Numbered from the stretch's first letter, positions 9,997 through 19,470 are shown. The stretch is DNA of 64,000 nucleotides from an uncultured beta proteobacterium (GCA_903830985.1 CAIKVZ010000086.1:1-64000), one strand, 5' to 3'. The notes: generated from the letters alone by a model not told the origin. A program made the numbers and translations.

Positions 9997-12866
9997 TGAA
10001 CGCGCGCAACCCCTTGGCCGAAGTCTCGCCGGCGACCGTTGAGTTCACGCTCGATCAGCAAACCATCCACGCCTACGAGGGCGAGACCCTCCTCAAGGCG
10101 GCGCAGCGCCACGGTGTGGACATTCCCCACCTGTGTTTCAAGGACGGCTTGCGCGCCGACGGCAATTGCCGCGCCTGCGTGGTCGAGATCACGGGCGAGC
10201 GCACGCTGGCGCCCAGCTGCTGTCGCGCGGCCACGGCCGGCATGGAGGTGCAGGCCAAGAGCGAACGCGCCGTGAAGAGCCAGAAGATGGTGCTGGAGAT
10301 GCTGCTGTCGGACATGCCCGACGCCGGCTACAAGTGGATCGGCTCGGACGAAACGCGCCAGCACGGCGAGCTCAGCGACTGGGCGGCCCGCATGGACGTG
10401 AGCGTACGTCCCGAACTCAAGGCGATACGCCGGGCCCAGCCCCTGGCCGACGTCTCGCACCCGGCCATGGCGGTGAACCTGGACGCCTGCATACAGTGCA
10501 ACCGCTGCGTGCGCGCCTGCCGCGAAGAGCAGGTGAACGACGTCATCGGCTATGCCTTGCGCGGCGCGCACAGCGAGATCGTGTTCGACCTGAACGACCC
10601 CATGGGCGACAGCACTTGCGTGGCCTGCGGCGAATGCGTGCAGGCCTGCCCCACCGGCGCGCTGATGCCGAAGACGCAGATCGGCTCGCAAGCGTTGGAC
10701 AAGAAGGTCGACTCGGTCTGTCCGTTCTGCGGCGTCGGCTGCCTGCTGACCTACAACGTCCGGGACAACAGGATTGTCAGCGTGGACGGGCGCGACGGCC
10801 CGGCCAACCACGGCCGCCTGTGCGTGAAAGGCCGCTTCGGGTTCGACTACGCGCACAGCGCACAGCGTCTGACCGTGCCGCTGATCCGCAAGGCCGGCGT
10901 GCCCAAGGATCCCGCCGCGCTGGAGCAGCTCAACCGCGACAGCGCCGACTGGTCGGCGGTGTTTCGCGAAGCCAGCTGGGAAGAGGCGCTGAGCTTGAGC
11001 GCCGGTGCGCTCAAGGGACTGCGCGACCACCGCGGAAGCAAGTCTCTCGCCGGTTTTGGCTCGGCCAAGGGCAGCAACGAGGAAGCCTACCTGTTCCAGA
11101 AACTGGTGCGCACGGGGTTCGGCTCGAACAACGTCGACCATTGCACGCGCCTGTGCCATGCCTCCAGCGTGGCCGCGCTGCTCGAAGGCGTGGGCTCGGG
11201 TTCGGTGAGCAACCAGGTGAACGACGTGGCCAACGCGGAGCTGATTTTTGTCATCGGCTCCAACCCCACGGCCAACCATCCGGTGGCCGCCACCTGGATG
11301 AAGAATGCGCAAAAAAAAGGCGCCAAAATCGTGCTGGCGGATCCGCGCATCACCGACATCGGGCGCCACGCCTGGCGCACGCTGCAGTTCAAGCCCGACA
11401 CCGATGTGGCCATGCTCAACGCGCTGATCCACACCGTGATCGACGAGGGGCTCGCGGATGAAGCGTTCATCCGCACGCGCGCCAGCAACTACGAGGCGCT
11501 GAAGGAAAACGTCAAGGGCTACAGCCCCGAGGCGATGGCGCCGATCTGCGGCATTCCGGCGCACACGCTGCGCGAGGTGGCGCGTGAGTTCGCCCGGGCC
11601 AAGGGCGCGATGATCCTCTGGGGCATGGGCGTGAGTCAGCACGTGCACGGCACGGACAACGCGCGCTGCCTGATCGCCCTGGTGACGGTGACGGGACAGA
11701 TCGGCAAGCCCGGCAGCGGTCTGCATCCGCTGCGCGGCCAGAACAACGTGCAGGGCGCCAGCGACGCGGGTCTGATTCCGATGATGTTCCCGAACTACCA
11801 GCGCGTGACCAACCCCGAGGCACACGCCTGGTTCGAGAAGTTCTGGGATACCTCATTGGACGATCAGCCCGGCTACACCGTGGTGGAGATCATGCACAAG
11901 GCGCTGGCCCCGGACTCGGACCCGCACAAGGTGCGCGGCATGTACATCATGGGCGAGAACCCGGCCATGAGCGACCCGGACCTGAAGCACGCGCGCCACG
12001 CGCTGGCGAGTCTGGAGCACCTGGTGGTGCAGGACATCTTCATGACCGAGACCGCCTGGCTGGCCGACGTGGTGCTGCCCGCCACCGCCTGGCCCGAGAA
12101 GACCGGCACGGTCAGCAATACCGACCGCATGGTGCAGTTGGGCCAGCAGGCGATTGACCCACCGGGCCAGGCCCGGCCCGACCTGTGGATCATCCAGCAG
12201 ATCGCCAACAGGATGGGTGTCAATTGGAGTTACGAAGGCCCGCACAGTGGCGTGGCAGCGGTCTACGAAGAGATGCGCCAGGCCATGCATGAGGCCATCG
12301 GCGGCATCACCTGGGAGCGGCTGGAGCGTGAATCCAGCGTCACCTATCCCTGCCTGAGCGCAGATGACCCCGGTGCGCCCACGATGTTCATGGAGCGGTT
12401 TCCAACGCCAGACGGTCGCGTCAAACTGGTGCCGGCCGACATCATCCCGGCCAACGAGCGGCCCGATGCCGACTACCCCTTTGTGCTCATCACGGGTCGC
12501 CAACTGGAGCACTGGCATACCGGCAGCATGACGCGCCGCGCCGTCGTGCTCGACGCCATCGAACCCATGGCCACGGCGTCGCTGTGCGGCGCGGACCTGG
12601 CGCAACTCGGTTTGCAGGCAGGCGACGTGATCACCCTGGCATCGCGCCGCGGTGCCGTCGCCATCCACGTGCGCCGAGATGACGGCACACCCCAGGGTGC
12701 GGTGTTCGTTCCCTTTGCGTACTACGAGGCCGCGGCCAATCTGCTGACGAATGCTGCGCTGGACCCGTACGGCAAGATTCCCGAGTTCAAGTACTGCGCT
12801 GTGGCAGTGCGCCGCGGTGGCGTAGCCGCCGCTGCGCCGGGCTACGGCGCGGTGGCTGTGCCCTGA
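9996..12866 (+). CDS. NAD-dependent formate dehydrogenase, catalytic Mo/W-bis-MGD (alpha) subunit
   Basis: 956 residues from the ATG at 9996, chosen because it overlaps the upstream stop (TGATG) and gives the expected N-terminus. In order: a [2Fe-2S] ferredoxin domain (PHLCFKDGLRADGNCRACVV), two [4Fe-4S] sites (CIQCNRCVRACREEQ and CVACGECVQACPTGAL), another cluster (CPFCGVGCLLTYNV) and the molybdopterin domains. The catalytic residue is Cys387 followed by His388 in TRLCHASSVAALLEG; it is cysteine, not selenocysteine. The cofactor metal (Mo or W) cannot be told from sequence. The reaction is formate to CO2 with NAD+ reduction through the fused beta subunit. No fdhD or delta-subunit gene follows; the next gene is convergent and overlaps by 25 bases. 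Confidence 0.93.
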
Positions 12867-13846
12867 GCTGAGGGGTTCACGCCCCGGGGCAGTGGCATGC
12901 CTTTGAGCGCCATGACCTCGCGCAGTCGGTCCGGGTAGTCGGTGATGATGCCGTCCACGCCCCAGGCAATGAGGCGCTCCATCTGAGGCTTGTCGTTCAC
13001 GGTCCAGGGGATTACCTGCAGGCCCAGGGCTTGCCCTTCTTTCACCAGCGCAGCAGTCAGGTTGTCCTGGGTCGGTGCCCAGATGATGCCCGTGGCTTGG
13101 CCGGCCGAGGCGCGCACCATGCGCGGCACCGAGTTGCCGTGGTCCTTGAGCAGGTGCCCCGCGGTCCAGGCGCCGTCCTTCAAGGTGCTGTAGTCGGGGA
13201 AATCCATGGTGAGGTACATGGTGCGAATTTGGGGTTCGAGTTGGTGCAGCAATTCCAGCGTGCGCCAGTCAAAGCTCTGCACCATCACGCGCTTCGTCAT
13301 CCCGGCCTCGCGAATCGCCTTGAGTAGGGTGTTCACAAAGGCCTCGGGCGCCAGCGTGCTTTCGGGGTGGTGCGGGTTGACCTTGGTTTCCATGTCGAAA
13401 TGGACGTCGCTCGCGCCCAGATCGTTCACCAGTTTGAACACCGCCGCCAGCGTCGGAATGCGCTGGCCGTCGCGCGCCTGCTGATCCGGGAATTCACGCG
13501 CGTACTTGTGGTTCGGGTTCAGACGACCTACGTCGTAGCTTTGCACCTGGGCCAGCGTCAGCGTCTTGATCAGCGGCTCGTGTTTCGTCAGCCACGCACC
13601 CCGGGCGTCGCGCGTGATGGCCGGGTTCAGCGCCGGGTCGTGCGAGATCACGGGAACACCGTCCGAAGTGATGGCGATGTCCATCTCCAGCGTGGTGGTT
13701 CCCATACGGATGGCGTTCTCGAAAGAGGCCAGCGTGTTCTCGGGACGCAGTCCGCGCCCGCCGCGGTGTGACTGCAGGTCAAAGGCCAGTGCCGGCAAGG
13801 CCGCGCACAGCAGGAGTAGCGTGGCGGCGCGGGCAAACAGCCTCAT
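12842..13846 (-). CDS. glpQ: Periplasmic glycerophosphodiester phosphodiesterase
   Basis: 334 residues from the ATG at 13846, which yields a signal peptide (ARAATLLLLCAALPALA). The GDPD catalytic core is complete: SHRGGRGLRPENTLASF (His/Arg/Glu), EMDIAITSDGVPVISHDP (metal-binding Glu/Asp and catalytic His), then METKVNPHHP and the C-terminal WTVNDKPQMERLIAWGVDGI. It hydrolyses glycerophosphodiesters to glycerol 3-phosphate and an alcohol. It starts 2 bases after the amino-acid ABC ATPase stop, so it is co-transcribed with that transporter, an unusual pairing. Its 3' end overlaps the convergent formate dehydrogenase gene by 25 bases. Confidence 0.9.
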   Translation of the reverse strand: MRLFARAATLLLLCAALPALAFDLQSHRGGRGLRPENTLASFENAIRMGTTTLEMDIAITSDGVPVISHDPALNPAITRDARGAWLTKHEPLIKTLTLAQVQSYDVGRLNPNHKYAREFPDQQARDGQRIPTLAAVFKLVNDLGASDVHFDMETKVNPHHPESTLAPEAFVNTLLKAIREAGMTKRVMVQSFDWRTLELLHQLEPQIRTMYLTMDFPDYSTLKDGAWTAGHLLKDHGNSVPRMVRASAGQATGIIWAPTQDNLTAALVKEGQALGLQVIPWTVNDKPQMERLIAWGVDGIITDYPDRLREVMALKGMPLPRGVNPSAQGTATAP

Positions 13847-13848
13847 GT

Positions 13849-14592
13849 TCAATGCCCCAGGATCTTGGACAGGAAGTCGCGGCTGCGCTCGTGTTGCGGA
13901 TGGTTGAAGAAGTCGTGCGGGTTGTTCTGCTCCACGATCTGCCCCTGGTCCATGAAGATGACGCGGTCGGCAACGGCCTTGGCAAAACCCATTTCGTGCG
14001 TCACGCACAGCATGGTGATGCCCTGGCTCGCCATCTCCACCATCACGTCAAGCACTTCCTTGATCATCTCCGGGTCCAGCGCCGAGGTGGGCTCGTCAAA
14101 CAGCATGATCTTGGGCTTGAGGCACAGGGCGCGGGCGATCGCCACGCGCTGCTGCTGGCCACCGGAGAGTTGCAGCGGGTACTTGTTGGCCTGCTCGGCG
14201 ATGCGCACGCGCTGCAGCTGGACCATGGCCTTTTCTTCGGCTTCCTTTTTGGGCATCTTGCCGACCCACATGGGCGACAGCGTGAGGTTCTCCAGCACCG
14301 TGAGGTGCGGGAACAGGTTGAACTGCTGGAACACCATGCCGACCTTCTTGCGGATGTCGTCGATCGCCTTGACGTCGTCGGTCACCTCCACACCGTCCAC
14401 CCAGAGGTGGCCCTCCTGGTGCTCTTCCAGACGGTTGATGCAGCGGATCAGCGTCGACTTGCCGGAGCCCGAAGGGCCGCAGATGACGATGCGCTCACCG
14501 GGTGTGACGTTCAGGTCGATGTCGCGCAGCACGTGAAAGTCATTGCCGTACCACTTGTTGAGCTTGTCGAATTGGATGATGTGTTCAGTCAT
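13849..14592 (-). CDS. aapP: Polar amino-acid ABC transporter ATP-binding protein
   Basis: 247-residue ATPase of the general/polar amino-acid uptake family (GlnQ/AapP/BztD). Walker A is GPSGSGKST, the signature is [15 protein letters not shown], Walker B is [15 protein letters not shown] and the switch histidine lies in [12 protein letters not shown]. It couples ATP hydrolysis to import through the two permeases encoded upstream. It is preceded by the permease gene with a 43-base gap and followed at once by glpQ. Confidence 0.93.
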   Translation of the reverse strand: MTEHIIQFDKLNKWYGNDFHVLRDIDLNVTPGERIVICGPSGSGKSTLIRCINRLEEHQEGHLWVDGVEVTDDVKAIDDIRKKVGMVFQQFNLFPHLTVLENLTLSPMWVGKMPKKEAEEKAMVQLQRVRIAEQANKYPLQLSGGQQQRVAIARALCLKPKIMLFDEPTSALDPEMIKEVLDVMVEMASQGITMLCVTHEMGFAKAVADRVIFMDQGQIVEQNNPHDFFNHPQHERSRDFLSKILGH

Positions 14593-14635
14593 GGTTTTCG
14601 ATGAATATTTTTTGGTTTAAGGCGGGGCGAGCGGA

Positions 14636-15739
14636 TCAGCGTTGCTTGCTGCGGCTCACCTGCGTTTCTACCCAGATGCTGTAGCGCGACATGGAGAAAC
14701 AAAAGATGAAGTAGATCAGTGCGATGAACAGGTAGCCTTCGATTTTGAAAGGCCGCCAGTCGGAATCCGAGTTCAAGGCCATGGACAGTGCGCCGGTGAG
14801 TTCGTACAGGCTCACGATGGTCACCAGCGAAGTGTCTTTGAAGGTGGAAATGAAGTTGTTCATGATGCTGGGCACCACCATGGCCAGGGCCTGGGGCAGC
14901 ACAATCTTGGCCTGCGTCTGCCAGTAGGACAGTCCCAGCGTGGCGGCGGCCTCGATCTGCCCCTTGGGAATGGCCTGCAGGCCGCCGCGAATCACTTCGG
15001 CCATGTAGGCCGCGGCGAACAGCGTGATGCCCACCAGCACCCGGATCAGCACGTCGATGTTGAAGCCCTGGGGCATGAACAGCGGGAACATGAAGGACGC
15101 CATGAAGAGCACGGAAATCAGCGGCACACCGCGGATCAACTCCACGTAGATGCCGCAAAAAGTCTTGATGGCAGGCAGCTTGGAGCGCCGGCCCAAGGCG
15201 ACGGCCAGGGCGATCGGGAAGGCCATGACCAGCGACAGCGTGGCCAGCAAAATGGTCAGCGGCAGGCCACCCCAGCGGTCGGTCTCCACCTTGCTCAGGC
15301 CCAGCACACCGCCGAACATCAGGGTGAAGAACAGGCCCAGCACCACGACCCAGACCGCCAGCAGCCAGGAGCGCCAGAAGGCGCGCGTGCAGCTCACCAC
15401 CAGCAGGCCCAGCATCAGCAGCGTTGCCACCAGCGGGCGCCATTGCTCATCGAAGGGATAGCGGCCGAACAGGATGAAGCGGTATTTCGCCGCCACCACG
15501 CCCCAGCAGGCGCCCACACCTTCGACCCGGCAGGCCTCGAAATTGGGCGCCCAGGAAGCGCGAATCAGCGCCCAACTGAGGAACTGTGGGACGACGTAAA
15601 GGAGGATGGCGCCTATGACCAGGGTCATCACGGCGGTGCTCAGGTCGCCAAAAAGGTTGCTGCGAATCCAGGCGATGGGGCCCGCGGAGCGCACCGGCGC
15701 GGGTCGCGCCTCGATCGGTTTATAGGTTTGTGCGGTCAT
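14636..15739 (-). CDS. aapM: Amino-acid ABC transporter permease (AapM/BztC type)
   Basis: 367-residue inner-membrane permease. The N-terminal third holds extra hydrophobic segments (TAVMTLVIGAILLYVVPQFL, LLMLGLLVVSCTRAFW), as in AapM/BztC. The typical permease domain follows, with the EAA-like loop AATLGLSYWQTQAKIVLPQA and an ELIRGVPLISVLFMASF segment. It forms a heterodimer with the AapQ-type permease encoded just upstream (13-base gap). It is longer than HisM-type permeases, in line with the AapM subfamily. Confidence 0.92.
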   Translation of the reverse strand: MTAQTYKPIEARPAPVRSAGPIAWIRSNLFGDLSTAVMTLVIGAILLYVVPQFLSWALIRASWAPNFEACRVEGVGACWGVVAAKYRFILFGRYPFDEQWRPLVATLLMLGLLVVSCTRAFWRSWLLAVWVVVLGLFFTLMFGGVLGLSKVETDRWGGLPLTILLATLSLVMAFPIALAVALGRRSKLPAIKTFCGIYVELIRGVPLISVLFMASFMFPLFMPQGFNIDVLIRVLVGITLFAAAYMAEVIRGGLQAIPKGQIEAAATLGLSYWQTQAKIVLPQALAMVVPSIMNNFISTFKDTSLVTIVSLYELTGALSMALNSDSDWRPFKIEGYLFIALIYFIFCFSMSRYSIWVETQVSRSKQR

Positions 15740-15752
15740 GTGCTTGCCTTCC

Positions 15753-16928
15753 TTAGCGTTCTTTGATGGCCGCGCGACTGTTGTACCAGTTCATCAGCAG
15801 CGACGTGGACAGCGAGGTGCTCAGGTAGACCAGCATGACGATGGCGATGCACTCCACGGCGCGCCCGGTCTGGTTGAGCGCGGTGTTGGCAATCGACACC
15901 ACGTCGGGGTAGCCGATGGCCACGGCCAGCGACGAATTCTTCGTCAGGTTCAGGAACTGGTTGGTCATGGGCGGGATGATGACGCGCAGCGCCTGGGGCA
16001 GTTGCACCAGACGCATCGACTGGCCCGGATCCAGGCCCAGCGCGGCGGCGGCTTCGCCCTGACCGCGCGCCACCGACTGAATGCCGCTGCGCACCACCTC
16101 AGCCACGAACGCTGCGGTGTAGACCGTCAGGCCCAGCAGCACGGAGAGAAATTCGGGTGTGAGCGAACCTCCAAGTTCGATGGCAAATTCGCCTTTCTTG
16201 GGGTACTCAAAGGCCGTGGGCGCACCACCTGCCACCCAGCCTATCAGGCTGGCGGCAAGACAAATGGCCACCGGAACCCAGAACATGCTGCGCAACCGGC
16301 CTGTGGCTTCGAATTGCCGGAAAGCCCACTTGCGGTACAGCACGCCGAGCACGATGCCGAGCAGCAGTCCGACCGCGGCCCAGAACTGGCCCGCGGCCCA
16401 GACCGGAATCGGGAAGGCAAAGCCGCCCTTGCTCAGGAAGAAGGGACCTACCACCCAGGCCTCGGAGGCTGCGGGCAGGGCTTCGGTGAAGAACAAATAC
16501 CACATCAGCAACTGCAGCAGCACCGGCACATTGCGGAAGAACTCCACATAGGCATAGCACACGCCGCGCACCAGGGCGTTGCGTGAAAACCGACCCACGC
16601 CCAGCAGCGTTCCCAGGATCGTGGTCAGGACGATGCCGGCGATGGCGACACGCAAGGTGTTGCTCAGTCCCACCAAAAAGGCCTGCCAGTAGGGCTGGGC
16701 CGAGTCAAACGGGAACAGGCTCTCGCCGATGTCAAAGCCGGCCGGGCCGGTCAGGAAATCGAATCCGCTTTGAATGCCGCGGATGCGCATATTGGTCAGC
16801 GTGTTGTGCGCCAGAAACCAGACCAGCGCGGCGATCACGGCGATGGCGACGCACTGGTAAATCAGTCCTCGGAACGCCTGACTGCGCCAGGACCAATTAC
16901 TTTTTTTCGGGGGGGGCTTGGGATTCAT
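15753..16928 (-). CDS. aapQ: Amino-acid ABC transporter permease (AapQ/BztB type)
   Basis: 391-residue permease; I chose the ATG at 16928 (MNPKPPPKKSNWSWRSQAFR) over a longer frame because the upstream part falls in the terminator region. It contains a long periplasmic segment between the first two helices (NMRIRGIQSGFDFLTGPAGF) that is characteristic of AapQ, and an EAA loop EAAAALGLDPGQSMRLVQLP. The AYVEFFRNVPVLLQLLMWY segment is a family hallmark. A probable transcription terminator (16974-17014) lies between this gene and aapJ. Confidence 0.92.
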   Translation of the reverse strand: MNPKPPPKKSNWSWRSQAFRGLIYQCVAIAVIAALVWFLAHNTLTNMRIRGIQSGFDFLTGPAGFDIGESLFPFDSAQPYWQAFLVGLSNTLRVAIAGIVLTTILGTLLGVGRFSRNALVRGVCYAYVEFFRNVPVLLQLLMWYLFFTEALPAASEAWVVGPFFLSKGGFAFPIPVWAAGQFWAAVGLLLGIVLGVLYRKWAFRQFEATGRLRSMFWVPVAICLAASLIGWVAGGAPTAFEYPKKGEFAIELGGSLTPEFLSVLLGLTVYTAAFVAEVVRSGIQSVARGQGEAAAALGLDPGQSMRLVQLPQALRVIIPPMTNQFLNLTKNSSLAVAIGYPDVVSIANTALNQTGRAVECIAIVMLVYLSTSLSTSLLMNWYNSRAAIKER

Positions 16929-16973
16929 GGGCTGTGGCGCTCTCAATCGGTGGCGTGGTGCAACATGCATGCC

Positions 16974-17014
16974 AAAAAAAATGCTGCCAGTACAAGCGGC
17001 TTGTACCGGCAGCA
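16974..17014 (-). terminator. Stem-loop with T-tract between aapJ and aapQ (attenuating terminator)
   Basis: Read on the minus strand, a 15-base stem with one mismatch (TGCTGCCGGTACAAG paired with CTTGTACTGGCAGCA, loop of three) is followed by eight T residues. It lies 32 bases after the aapJ stop and 45 bases before the aapQ start. This is a classic intrinsic terminator inside the operon. Partial readthrough would make the binding protein more abundant than the membrane proteins, as is usual for such transporters. Confidence 0.85.
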
Positions 17015-17046
17015 GTTCGTCTATCGGCTAAGGACTCAGCGATCTA

Positions 17047-18081
17047 TCAGCGGATCGGGTAGGCGTACATCAGGCCGCCCTTGTTCCACAGATTGTTCAT
17101 GCCGCGGGGCAGACCCAGGGGCGACTTGGGGCCGACATTGCGCTCGAAACTTTCGCCGTAGTTGCCGGTGGCCTTGATGGCGCGTGCCAGCCATTCCTTG
17201 TCCAGGCCCAGCAGCTTGCCGGTGTCTTCGTTGCCGCCGCCGAGCAGGCGCTGTACCACGGGGTCGGTGCTGGCCTTCATCTTGTCGACATTGGCCGCGG
17301 TCACGCCGTACTCTTCCGCTTCCAGCAGGCCGTACATGACCCACTTGACGATGGCGTACCAGTCGTCGTCACCGCGGCGCACCATGGGGCCCAGCGGCTC
17401 CTTGGAGATCAGGTCGGGCAGGATGATGTGGTCGGCGGGGTTCTTGGCAACCTTGTTGCGCGTTGAGGCCAGGCCCGATGCGTCGGTGGTGTAGGCGATG
17501 CAGCGACCGGTGAAGTAGGCGTTTTCAGCGGCTTCAAGCTTCTCGAACACCACGGGCTTGATGCCCAGGCCGTTGGCCTTGGAGTAGTCGGTCAGGTTCT
17601 TTTCCGTGGTCGTGCCCGACTGCACGCAAACGGTCTGACCCTTGAGCTGCTTGGCGCTCTTGATCTTGCTCTTCACCGTGACCATGAAGCCCTGGCCGTC
17701 GTAGTAGTTGGGCACCGTGATGCTCAGTCCCAGCGAGGCGTCGCGCGTCAGCGTGAAGGTGGTGTTGCGCGGCAGGATGTCGACTTCACCGGACTGCAGT
17801 GCGGTAAAACGCTGCTGCGCGTTCAGGGGAACGTACTTGACTTTTTCGGGGTCGCTCAACACGGACGCTGCCAAAGCTCGGCACACATCCACGTCCAGGC
17901 CAGACCATTTGCCGGCCGCGTCAGCCGCCGCAAAACCGGCCAGACCGGTGTTCACGCCGCAAACGATCTGACCGCGCGCCTTGATGCCGTCCAGGGTCTT
18001 GCCGGCTTGTGCCGGCAGGGCGAACAGGGCGCCCAGGGTGGCAACGGCCGCAGCCATCAGTTTGGCTTGTTTGAATTTCAT
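17047..18081 (-). CDS. aapJ: Amino-acid ABC transporter periplasmic binding protein (AapJ/BztA type)
   Basis: 344-residue exported binding protein. I chose the ATG at 18081: a GGAG ribosome site lies eight bases upstream, whereas the GTG three codons earlier overlaps that site. The signal peptide is LMAAAVATLGALFALPAQA. The mature protein begins GKTLDGIKARGQIVCGVNTG and has the family segments GKWSGLDVDVCRALAASVLS, NAQQRFTALQSGEVDILPRN and NYGESFERNVGPKS. This family binds a range of polar L-amino acids such as glutamate, aspartate and their amides. It is the first gene of the transporter operon. Confidence 0.93.
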   Translation of the reverse strand: MKFKQAKLMAAAVATLGALFALPAQAGKTLDGIKARGQIVCGVNTGLAGFAAADAAGKWSGLDVDVCRALAASVLSDPEKVKYVPLNAQQRFTALQSGEVDILPRNTTFTLTRDASLGLSITVPNYYDGQGFMVTVKSKIKSAKQLKGQTVCVQSGTTTEKNLTDYSKANGLGIKPVVFEKLEAAENAYFTGRCIAYTTDASGLASTRNKVAKNPADHIILPDLISKEPLGPMVRRGDDDWYAIVKWVMYGLLEAEEYGVTAANVDKMKASTDPVVQRLLGGGNEDTGKLLGLDKEWLARAIKATGNYGESFERNVGPKSPLGLPRGMNNLWNKGGLMYAYPIR

Positions 18082-18308
18082 TGAGTTCACTCCAGTTGAA
18101 AAAAAATGGACAAGGTTGTTGGGCAGAAAGGCAACAAACCCACCCCGCAGACCGCACTATAGCGGGGCAAGGCAGCGCAGGCATCGGGGTTTTCTCGGGC
18201 TACTTATGCGGAATATTCATGAGCAGTTACGGCCGCTGACATGAAGCTGGCAAGGCACGTCGTTGCTGTATGCACATAGCGTGCCATGATCTGACGGTCT
18301 TCGAGACT

Positions 18309-18328
18309 GCAGCCGCGCGCGCGGCTGC
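18309..18328. repeat. Perfect 20-base GC palindrome downstream of the DUF3149 gene
   Basis: A perfect self-complementary sequence of G and C with one A/T pair per arm (GCAGCCGCGC and its complement). It lies 27 bases past the stop of the small DUF3149 gene on the minus strand. It may act as a transcription-stopping hairpin for that gene, but no T-tract follows on either strand. Confidence 0.5.
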
Positions 18329-18355
18329 GCTGACAAGTTGGTGAAGCAGCCGGGT

Positions 18356-18499
18356 TTACTTCCCCGCAGCGCGTGCGTCTTCGTTCATGCGGCGCAGGAA
18401 ATAGCGGACGTACCAGACGCCCATGCCCAGGGTGAGGGCGATAACAGCCGCGCTGGCCAAGCCGTAGTCGGTGGAAAGAAGGTCGGTGAATAATCTCAT
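18356..18499 (-). CDS. Small DUF3149-type membrane protein
   Basis: 47 residues starting at the ATG at 18499, which has a good ribosome site (AGGAG, seven bases away). It has one transmembrane helix (GLASAAVIALTLGMGVWYV) followed by a short basic/acidic tail (FLRRMNEDARAAGK). The LLSTDYGL and MNEDA segments match the DUF3149 family found in beta- and gammaproteobacteria. Function unknown. It lies 85 bases downstream of the hemerythrin gene on the same strand. Confidence 0.75.
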   Translation of the reverse strand: MRLFTDLLSTDYGLASAAVIALTLGMGVWYVRYFLRRMNEDARAAGK

Positions 18500-18584
18500 G
18501 GCTTTGCTCCTGTAGGGTGAAAAATTCTTTTGAATCAATTCGGTGCGTCTGTAGTCAAATTGATGCAGGGATCATGCACCAAAA

Positions 18585-19079
18585 TCAAGTGCTTGTGATC
18601 GGCGCCGGGTCCGAGCAAACCTCGCCGGCACAGCCGTTAATTTTTTCCGTGGGCAGTGCCTGTGGTGCGTGCACCACGCCCGTGGCTGTGTCGTAGCCGA
18701 CGCGGCGCAGATGAAGCGCCAGCGCTGCGTCCATGCTTTGCGCGTGCTGCGGGAACCATGCCGCCAGTTCATGCGCCATCTGGCGGATCGGTTTGAGGTC
18801 CCCCGCTTCGCCCAGCGCCACGCCTTCGCGCAATACCTGCAACACCACCCTGTGCTGCACGCTGTGACAGTTGCTCGAGGCAAAGTGGGTGTCGACCATC
18901 CAGCGGTCTTCATCGCCGAAGTGCAAGACCGTGTGTTCCACCAGCGCACGCCAGGTGCTGAGCAGTTGCGACTCCTCGGCTTCTTCGACCGCACCGAGCA
19001 GGTCGACGAATTCGTGGTGCGTGTCATCCATGAAGGGCAGGTCCATGGCCAAGGCGGCTGACCATTGCAATGTGTGCAT
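18585..19079 (-). CDS. Bacteriohemerythrin-like non-heme diiron protein
   Basis: 164 residues. The hemerythrin ligand pattern is complete: MDDTHHEFVDLL (His and Glu), HTVLHFGDEDRWM (His and Glu), CHSVQH (two His) and FPQHAQSMDAAL (His and Asp). It should bind O2, or possibly NO, at a diiron centre in the cytoplasm; no signal peptide is seen. A C-terminal tail of about 35 residues (with two cysteines, GCAGEVC) extends beyond the four-helix domain. Next to a stress protein gene and not far from the nor cluster, a role under low oxygen or NO stress is plausible but inferred. Confidence 0.85.
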   Translation of the reverse strand: MHTLQWSAALAMDLPFMDDTHHEFVDLLGAVEEAEESQLLSTWRALVEHTVLHFGDEDRWMVDTHFASSNCHSVQHRVVLQVLREGVALGEAGDLKPIRQMAHELAAWFPQHAQSMDAALALHLRRVGYDTATGVVHAPQALPTEKINGCAGEVCSDPAPITST

Positions 19080-19134
19080 CTTTCTTCACTCCAAACAGTT
19101 TTTTCCAAGCCTACAGCGCTGGCAAACGCCAGCT

Positions 19135-19148
19135 TTGACTCAGGTCAC
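19135..19148. promoter_or_regulatory. Weak FNR/Dnr-like site upstream of the hemerythrin gene
   Basis: The sequence TTGAC-TCAG-GTCAC lies 56 to 69 bases upstream of the hemerythrin start. It has the 5-4-5 layout of FNR/Dnr sites, but only one half is close to consensus (TTGAT-N4-ATCAA). Confidence 0.3.
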
Positions 19149-19286
19149 TAACTCCATTAAAAGCACAGCCTAGCACACCGGTTTGGCCTGCTCATCGGTT
19201 TCTGACAGGAGCCTCATTTCGCCCGCTTGGGATCCTCTGCATAGCTCCGAACGGAGTTGCGCGCCACAGGTTGGGATGCGATGCAA

Positions 19287-19345
19287 GGCGCGATTTGCAG
19301 CCAATAGCACCCCTATTGGCAATAGTTGCAACGCCGCAGCGCGCC
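19287..19345. repeat. Interrupted inverted repeat
   Basis: The central stem CCAATAG (19301-19307) pairs with CTATTGG (19313-19319) across a 5-base loop. Outer segments TTGCA (19295-19299) and TGCAA (19327-19331) and a GCGCG-containing flank on each side extend the symmetry with gaps. It could be a remnant repeat element or a structured leader. It lacks a T-tract, so I do not call it a terminator. Confidence 0.4.
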
Positions 19346-19394
19346 CAATCCTGGGGGTGGGCGGACCGTGATGGGTTGTGCAGAGGGTCCCTGG

Positions 19395-19408
19395 TTGACT
19401 TGCATCAA
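19395..19408 (+). promoter_or_regulatory. FNR-type binding site upstream of the universal stress protein gene
   Basis: TTGAC-TTGC-ATCAA matches the FNR/Anr consensus TTGAT-N4-ATCAA at nine of ten positions. Its centre is about 70 bases before the usp start codon. Low-oxygen induction of a universal stress protein by an FNR-family regulator is well known in other proteobacteria; here it is inferred. Confidence 0.6.
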
Positions 19409-19470
19409 GGCTTCTACGCTCACTGCGCGCACACTTGAGTCGTGTCTGTCACGCTAGAAAAGAGCCCATC

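Larger units (their letters stand above)
19080..19470. other. 391-base intergenic region between the hemerythrin and universal stress protein genes
   Basis: No protein gene is supported here. It holds the divergent promoter regions of the hemerythrin and usp genes, an FNR-like site at 19395-19408, a weaker one at 19135-19148, and an interrupted inverted repeat around 19287-19345. Start sites of transcription could not be placed with confidence. Confidence 0.6.

Noticed and set aside
18252..18268. Sigma-54-like sequence (GGCACG...TTGCT)
   Set aside because: The spacing between GG and GC is one base short of the required ten, and it points away from the amino-acid transporter operon.
18541..18584. 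FNR-like site between the hemerythrin and DUF3149 genes (TTGAT...ATCAT)
   Set aside because: The halves are six bases apart and not four, and the second half does not match.
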